Positions 8,877 to 12,276 of a DNA stretch of 12,276 bases are shown here, piece by piece. The notes below the pieces were generated by a model. The model ran no database searches. It saw nothing but the letters and a program-made list of their open reading frames with translations, and was not told the DNA's origin. The DNA is from an uncultured Atopobiaceae bacterium (lineage in GTDB: Bacteria; Actinomycetota; Coriobacteriia; Coriobacteriales; Atopobiaceae). The number at the start of each line of letters is the position of its first letter. The first letter of the stretch is position 1. The stretch lies in assembly GCA_905233865.1 (NCBI GenBank), contig CAJOGH010000033.1:1-12276 (forward strand). Direction: 5' to 3'. The position numbers and the translations under genes were made by a program.

Positions 8877-8881
8877 AGCCA

Positions 8882-9097
8882 ATGGACAAGGTTGAGTTGA
8901 ACGTTGAGGGCATGATGTGCCAGCACTGCGTCGCGCATGTGACGAGCGCACTCGAGGGTGTCACGGGCGCCAGCAACGTCGCCGTAAGCCTGGACAACAA
9001 GAGCGCGTCCTTTGAGGTCACGGGTGATGCCGATGCCGTCACGGACGCCGCCATCGCCGCGATCGTCGACGCCGGCTACGAGGCCACCCGCGCGTAG
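8882..9097 (+). CDS. copZ: CopZ-like copper chaperone / heavy-metal-associated domain
   Basis: 71 residues forming one ferredoxin-like heavy-metal-associated domain. The motif GMMCQHCVAHV, with Cys13 and Cys16, resembles CopZ chaperones (GMSCxHC). The rest fits the fold: VELNVEG as first strand, NVAVSLDNKSASFEV in the middle and AIVDAGYEA at the end. CopZ proteins bind cytosolic Cu(I) and hand it to CopA or a copper regulator. The start is set by the consensus Shine-Dalgarno sequence at 8869-8876. No stop codon separates it from the 3' part of copA, so the same codons can also be read as a C-terminal domain of the ATPase. Free chaperone, fused domain or both are possible; the ribosome binding site makes the free form likely. 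It remains expressible even if copA is broken upstream. Confidence 0.82.
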   Translation: MDKVELNVEGMMCQHCVAHVTSALEGVTGASNVAVSLDNKSASFEVTGDADAVTDAAIAAIVDAGYEATRA

Positions 9098-9101
9098 TTT
9101 C

Positions 9102-9201
9102 TCGACCCGTAACGTGCACTAAGCTTACTTTGGTTTACTTTTGCCCAGATAACCGATTCTATGTTTGATGATTTGCGACTATAAGTGCGCGTTACGGTCG
9201 A
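9102..9201. repeat. Inverted repeat flanking an AT-rich core
   Basis: The left arm TCGACCCGTAACGTGCACT (9102-9120) matches the reverse complement of the right arm AGTGCGCGTTACGGTCGA (9184-9201) with one mismatch and one extra C. The 63-base core is AT-rich and ends with TATAAG (9180-9185). There is no T-run, so it is not an ordinary terminator. It could be an element end, a protein binding pair or a long RNA hairpin. Confidence 0.65.
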
Positions 9202-9271
9202 CAAGAGCGTAGTGCTTGCCTGCCAATGGCGCCGGCCCATATGTCGGGCGGAGCGCTCGCTAGTCTTTGGC

Positions 9272-9443
9272 GCGCCCTGGGCATGTTGCGCAGGGGCCCG
9301 GTGAGGCAGATGCCGTCAGGCGCGGGCGGCGGGAGGCGAGTATGTCTGAGGGTCGCGCTCTTTGCGACCCGAGTTGCGCAGCCTGCCGCCCGCGCCGAAG
9401 GCATCGGGTGCCGAACGCCCCTGCGAAACATGCCCAGGGGCGC
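9272..9443. repeat. Long imperfect palindrome (candidate MITE-like element or structured RNA)
   Basis: Left arm 9272-9334 and right arm 9381-9443 are imperfect reverse complements. Shared blocks are GCGCCC(C)TGGGCATGTT, CGCAGGGGC, GATGCC and GGCGCGGGCGGC. The middle closes with a perfect 7-bp stem, GGGTCGC (9350-9356) with GCGACCC (9364-9370), around the loop GCTCTTT. The whole can fold into one long hairpin with bulges. It contains no transposase. No known RNA family is recognised by eye. Confidence 0.7.
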
Positions 9444-9492
9444 CCATGGCGGGAGAAGCCGGAGCAATTTGCTCTTATCGCCAGAGGGATTG

Positions 9493-9522
9493 TTGCAGGT
9501 CAAACATAGATTACGGTACAAT
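9493..9522 (+). promoter_or_regulatory. Candidate promoter after the palindrome
   Basis: TTGCAG (9493-9498), an 18-base spacer and TACAAT (9517-9522), followed by an AT-rich stretch. If used, the transcript to the surface-protein gene at 9886 would have a leader of about 350 bases. A weaker pair downstream, GTGAAA (9568-9573) with a 17-base spacer and TAACAT (9591-9596), is an alternative. Confidence 0.35.
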
Positions 9523-9868
9523 CTTTAAAGCAACTGGCGGCTGAGCAAAAAATTTTCTCAGAAAGTCGTGAAATTCCCTGAAGTATGTGTTAACATCGGC
9601 ATAACCAGTAATGGCTAAAACGCAACACACGTCTAATGACAGCAGGTAAAACGAAGTAGAAACGGGAACTGGAACCAAAATCGATCTTTAGCACCACCAG
9701 CTTTGCCCTCTATAGGTATCGCTGTACACATAGCAACACGCGTCATGCACCATCGGCGCTGTAGATAGACCAAACACACCCTCGGCTTTATCTAACGCAC
9801 CACAACCGAAGCACCAACGTACGTAAACCGACGACAAACGATCTACTTGCACACGGCAGGAAAGGTCA

Positions 9869-9877
9869 GAGGAGGGG
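9869..9877 (+). promoter_or_regulatory. Ribosome binding site of the beta-solenoid surface protein
   Basis: GAGGAGGGG lies 8 bases before ATG 9886. It decides the start, because an in-frame TTG upstream at 9847 would place this element inside the coding region. A second ATG at 9889 is also possible. Confidence 0.75.
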
Positions 9878-9885
9878 ATCCAACC

Positions 9886-11712
9886 ATGATGGGGATTGGA
9901 TACCGCAAGCAAAAACTTCGCTTAGGGAAGGGCAAGGTCCTTGCCGTTGCCGCAGTCGCGGCCACCGCGGCCCTTGCCGCCACGATGGCAGCGCCCACAC
10001 CGGCGTACGCCGAGCTCGTGGCCATTCGCGTAGGCGACCAGGTCATCACTCCTGGCGAGCCCAAGGCGGGCACGGGCTGGGACTATGACGGCGGCGAGAC
10101 GCTCACCCTTGATGGCTATGAGGGCGGCTTCGTGGAGGTGACCGGATCGGCATCCATCGTGATTGCCGGCGACTCCTCCATCACGGCTGACAACAAGGCC
10201 ATCTTCTCGAGCAACGAGCACCTGGACGTCACGGGCAAGAACGGCGCGACGCTCACCTGCACGGTGAACGGCGGCGCGGCCTACCCTGATGCCTCCGCCA
10301 TCTTTGGCTCCACGGGCATCGACGTGACGGACCTCAACCTCGTGGCCGAGGTCAACTCCGCCAACCCCGTTGCCAACGTGAGCATCGTTGGCTCCGACTC
10401 GGGCGACGTCAAGGTCGCGGACTGTTCCATCAGCGGTACCGCGTCGGGCAGCGCCAACACCTATGGCATCGCCATGGCCGAGGAGAACGGGCGCGGTGAC
10501 ATCTCCGTGACCGACTCCACGCTCGACATCAGCACCGTTGCCACGTCCGACTCCGACCTGGCTCGCGCCGCTGCCATTCGCGGCACCTCCGCGCTGATCA
10601 CCGGCACCACGGCAACGCTCAACGCTCAGGCCGAGGGCCCCAGCGCCACGGCGGCAGGCATCTACTCCATCGCGGCTGACGCCGAGATCCGCGACTCCTC
10701 CGTCGACTCCGACGTCGACGCCACCGCGTCCTCCGGTGACTCCCGCGCCGGTGCCCTCATGAGCCCCATCTCGGGCATCGTGGGCGGCGGCTCCACGCTG
10801 GTCAACAACTCCAGCGCCGTGAGCACCTATGGCGAGGCCAACGCCGGCGCCATCGTGTCCACCGTGGGTCTGGACGCCTCCGACGGCCTGACCGCCCACG
10901 TCAACAGCTCCACGCTCAACTCCACCGCCGAGGCCACGAGCAACTCCGGTCGTGCCTCCTCCGGTGCCGCCGTCGATGCGCAGGGCGTGTCGGTCGTGGG
11001 TGGCTCCAAGGTGAACTCCGCCGCCGTCTCCACTGGTGGCTCGAGCGACTCCGTGGCCGTGGGCCTGGGCGCCCTTGCGGGCAACGCGCTCATCGAGGGC
11101 TCCACGGTGACCGCCAGCGGCTCCAACCCCGGCCAGGGCTGGGCCTACGGCATCGCCTCCGGTGACCAGACCAAGATGACCAACTCCAAGGTCGACACCG
11201 AGGCTGCCAACTCCGCCTTCCGCTCCATGGGCATCTTTGGCAAGTCCAGCGTGACTGCCACCTCGTCCACTGTGAACGCCGTGGGTGACCTGGTGGGCGT
11301 GGCCTCCGGCCCCGAGAACATCACCCTCCAGGACTGCAAGGCCATCTCCCCGGAGAACGCCGTGTCCGTGCCCCTGAGCATCTCCTCGGACGACGTCACG
11401 GTCGAGGGCTACACCCTCGCCGTGGGCATCGACTCCGCCGTCTTTGACGCCCAGAGCTCCACGGCCACCGTCACCAGCGGCGTGGCAGCCGACGTCACCA
11501 TCGACCAGGAGGGTGCCGAGCCCGTCGCGCCCGTCGATCCCGACAACCCCAACCCGGGCTCGACCGACGGTACCTACCCTGACTCCGACGGCTACACGGT
11601 CCTGCCCGCGACGGACGACCCCTTTACCGCAAAGCTCGTGGTCGTCTTCGGGATGCTCTTTGCTGGCGCCATCAGCGCCCTGGGCCTCTCGGTGGTCGCA
11701 AAGCGCAGCTAG
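9886..11712 (+). CDS. Exported beta-solenoid surface protein with variant sortase signal
   Basis: 608 residues. The signal peptide spans 1-42 (basic YRKQKLRLGKGK, an Ala-rich core, PTPAYA before Glu43). The mature part is rich in Ser, Thr, Ala, Asp and Gly. A region of eight back-to-back units of about 22-38 residues (10567-11298) shows units that mostly open with an Ala/Ile strand, carry a short SxV/SST strand in the middle and close on Gly; this is the look of a beta-helix. A Pro/Asp-rich stretch (EPVAPVDPDNPNPG) follows, then LPATD (573-577), a hydrophobic segment (about 583-605) and the tail KRS. This layout is that of a cell-wall-anchored protein, with Asp in place of the usual Gly in LPXTG. 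I recognise no catalytic motif; adhesin or surface-layer roles are guesses. A strong terminator follows. Confidence 0.85.
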   Translation: MMGIGYRKQKLRLGKGKVLAVAAVAATAALAATMAAPTPAYAELVAIRVGDQVITPGEPKAGTGWDYDGGETLTLDGYEGGFVEVTGSASIVIAGDSSITADNKAIFSSNEHLDVTGKNGATLTCTVNGGAAYPDASAIFGSTGIDVTDLNLVAEVNSANPVANVSIVGSDSGDVKVADCSISGTASGSANTYGIAMAEENGRGDISVTDSTLDISTVATSDSDLARAAAIRGTSALITGTTATLNAQAEGPSATAAGIYSIAADAEIRDSSVDSDVDATASSGDSRAGALMSPISGIVGGGSTLVNNSSAVSTYGEANAGAIVSTVGLDASDGLTAHVNSSTLNSTAEATSNSGRASSGAAVDAQGVSVVGGSKVNSAAVSTGGSSDSVAVGLGALAGNALIEGSTVTASGSNPGQGWAYGIASGDQTKMTNSKVDTEAANSAFRSMGIFGKSSVTATSSTVNAVGDLVGVASGPENITLQDCKAISPENAVSVPLSISSDDVTVEGYTLAVGIDSAVFDAQSSTATVTSGVAADVTIDQEGAEPVAPVDPDNPNPGSTDGTYPDSDGYTVLPATDDPFTAKLVVVFGMLFAGAISALGLSVVAKRS

Positions 11713-11730
11713 TCAGATCCCCCATGCGGG

Positions 11731-11764
11731 GTCCAAGGAGCACCTTGGGGGATGCTCCTTGGGC
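11731..11764 (+). terminator. First hairpin after the surface-protein gene
   Basis: GTCCAAGGAGCA (11731-11742) pairs with TGCTCCTTGGGC (11753-11764), 12 bp with one T-G wobble and a 10-base loop. It lies 18 bases after the stop codon but is not followed by a T-run, so it may serve 3'-end protection or pausing rather than termination. Confidence 0.55.
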
Positions 11765-11779
11765 CCTCGCGCTTGCCGT

Positions 11780-11825
11780 GAGAGGGTACCATCCCATGGG
11801 GTGTGGGATGGCACCCTCTCCTTTT
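11780..11825 (+). terminator. Rho-independent terminator between the surface protein and ligA
   Basis: GAGAGGGT (11780-11787) pairs with ACCCTCTC (11813-11820) and CCATCCCA (11789-11796) with TGGGATGG (11804-11811), giving 16 pairs with a single A/C mismatch, then CTTTT. On the other strand the stem lacks an equally good T-run, so it acts mainly for the + strand. Confidence 0.85.
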
Positions 11826-11875
11826 GTGTGTAGTCACGACGCGAGGCTCTTATCGTCCGCCTGACGCGATCGGTC

Positions 11876-11897
11876 GTGTACAGTAGCTCGGGTACAC
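11876..11897. promoter_or_regulatory. Candidate ligA -10 within an inverted repeat
   Basis: TACAGT (11879-11884) is a fair -10 hexamer, 32 bases before the ligA ATG. No good -35 sits at 16-18 bases; CTGACG (11861-11866) is too close. The hexamer overlaps the perfect dyad GTGTAC (11876-11881), 10 bases, GTACAC (11892-11897), which could be an operator. Confidence 0.35.
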
Positions 11898-11916
11898 ACG
11901 AACGAAAGAGGCAGGC

Positions 11917-12276
11917 ATGGCAGACACGACAGGGCAGCTCTCGCTCTTTGATGACGAGGCGGACGACAAGAGCCAACAGCAGGCGGAGACGCCGGCGCCG
12001 AGCGAGGCGGCCACGCGCGCGGCCGAGCTGCGCCACCTGCTGGACTCCTATGCCTATCACTATTACGCGCTCGACCGACCCAAGGTGAGCGACGCCGAGT
12101 TTGACGCGCTGGTCCACGAGCTCAAGGACATCGAGGCGGCCCACCCCGAGCTGGTGACGCCCGACTCGTACACGCAGCGCGTGGGCGGCTACGTGGGCGA
12201 GCAGTTCGAGGCGGTCACCCACGCCCAGCGCATGTACTCCATGGACGATGCGATGGACCTTGGCGAGCTCGATGCC
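11917..12276 (+). CDS. ligA: NAD+-dependent DNA ligase LigA, N-terminal part (3' partial)
   Basis: 120 residues are visible; the gene runs off the window. LigA seals nicks in duplex DNA using NAD+ in replication and repair. Residues 35-75 match the NAD+-binding domain Ia (ELRHLLDSYAYHYYALD, RPKVSDAEFDALVHEL). The HPELVTPDSYTQRVGG block and the start of the adenylation domain (VTHAQRMYSMDDAMDLGEL) follow. The catalytic KxDG lysine lies beyond the edge. The start is ATG 11917, with AAAGAGG at 11905-11911. Before domain Ia there is an acidic, probably disordered extension of about 30 residues carrying QLSLF at 7-11 (11935-11949), the consensus beta-sliding-clamp-binding pentapeptide. The usual second Tyr of the domain Ia signature (SDAEYD) is Phe62. 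Identity is firm despite truncation. Confidence 0.92.
   Translation, partial: MADTTGQLSLFDDEADDKSQQQAETPAPSEAATRAAELRHLLDSYAYHYYALDRPKVSDAEFDALVHELKDIEAAHPELVTPDSYTQRVGGYVGEQFEAVTHAQRMYSMDDAMDLGELDA

Larger units (their letters stand above)
6558..9097 (+). pseudogene. copA: copA: Cu(I)-exporting P1B-type ATPase, frameshifted near 8228, with in-frame C-terminal CopZ-like domain
   Basis: The ATPase pumps Cu(I) out of the cytoplasm. The start is ATG 6558, with AAGGAG at 6548-6553. Frame 1 gives an N-terminal metal-binding domain (GMTCAAC, Cys12/Cys15), the TGES actuator motif (296-299), the transmembrane CPC site (399-401), the phosphorylated DKTGT (Asp443) and the N-domain SDHPLA (482-483). 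After Ala557 (8226-8228) homology leaves this frame, which stops at 8322-8324. It resumes in the -1 frame with DGLLAGLVAVADAIRP, GDGVNDAPAL, the TM7 YN motif, the TM8 MxxSS motif and NALRLRSW. One missing base explains the break; repaired, the product is about 846 residues. The second frame continues unbroken through a 26-residue linker into a second metal-binding domain. The break may be a real mutation or a sequence error, since the rest is intact and conserved. Confidence 0.85.
9098..9885. other. 788-base intergenic region with palindromic elements and a G-poor leader
   Basis: I see no convincing gene here. Short open frames on both strands at 9192-9544 translate the arms of a palindrome and are mirror images of each other. 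From left to right the region holds an inverted repeat around an AT-rich 63-base core (9102-9201), a ~172-base imperfect palindrome (9272-9443), a small dyad GAGCAA-T-TTGCTC (9462-9474), possible promoters (9493-9522, 9568-9596), and an A/C-rich, G-poor stretch to about 9860 leading to the next gene. Composition after about 9500 is clearly lower in GC than the genes. Confidence 0.7.

Noticed and set aside
8219..9097. Separate gene starting at GTG 8219 encoding a stand-alone half ATPase
   Set aside because: The GTG lies inside the conserved P-domain with only a weak purine stretch before it, and the two halves join perfectly into a normal CopA, so a split functional gene is unlikely.
9192..9544. 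Small proteins on both strands of the palindromic region
   Set aside because: Plus and minus translations are near copies because of the inverted repeat; no ribosome binding sites of note and no conserved domain.
9688..9912. 74-codon minus-strand frame (contains CFGCGALDKAEGVFG)
   Set aside because: It would begin inside the signal-peptide coding region of the opposite gene and I recognise no family; it could be a decayed fragment but cannot be supported.

Overview
The window is GC-rich with strong G/C preference at third codon positions. It carries Gram-positive-type export signals, large secreted repeat proteins of the InlB-B/GLUG kind and a sortase-like C-terminal tail. Together these suggest a host-associated actinobacterium, most likely a member of the Coriobacteriia (Olsenella/Atopobium/Collinsella relatives). 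That placement is inference from composition and gene style; there is no rRNA or marker search behind it.

Layout, all genes on the + strand: (1) 1-4815 is the 3' part of a giant modular surface protein with three ~500-residue modules. (2) 4971-6410 encodes a membrane-anchored HtrA/DegP-type serine protease with one PDZ domain, followed by a clear terminator. (3) 6558-9097 is a copper module: a Cu(I) P1B-type ATPase (copA) broken by an apparent 1-base loss near 8228. It runs in frame, without a stop, into a CopZ-like heavy-metal-binding domain that has its own full-consensus Shine-Dalgarno sequence (8869-8876). (4) 9098-9885 is a 788-base region with no convincing gene. It holds a spaced inverted repeat (9102-9201), a ~172-base imperfect palindrome (9272-9443) and a G-poor leader. 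(5) 9886-11712 encodes a 608-residue exported beta-solenoid protein ending in an LPATD-type variant sortase signal, followed by a double hairpin/terminator. (6) 11917-12276 is the 5' end of ligA (NAD+-dependent DNA ligase), with an N-terminal extension that contains a perfect beta-clamp-binding pentapeptide (QLSLF).

The genes seem to be separate transcription units rather than one pathway. Two surface proteins flank an envelope quality-control protease and a copper efflux/chaperone locus, and a housekeeping ligase begins at the right edge. The most rewarding points are the overlapping copA/copZ arrangement and its frameshift, the long palindromic intergenic element, and the clamp motif at the start of LigA. 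I see no phage, IS, CRISPR, tRNA or rRNA genes.
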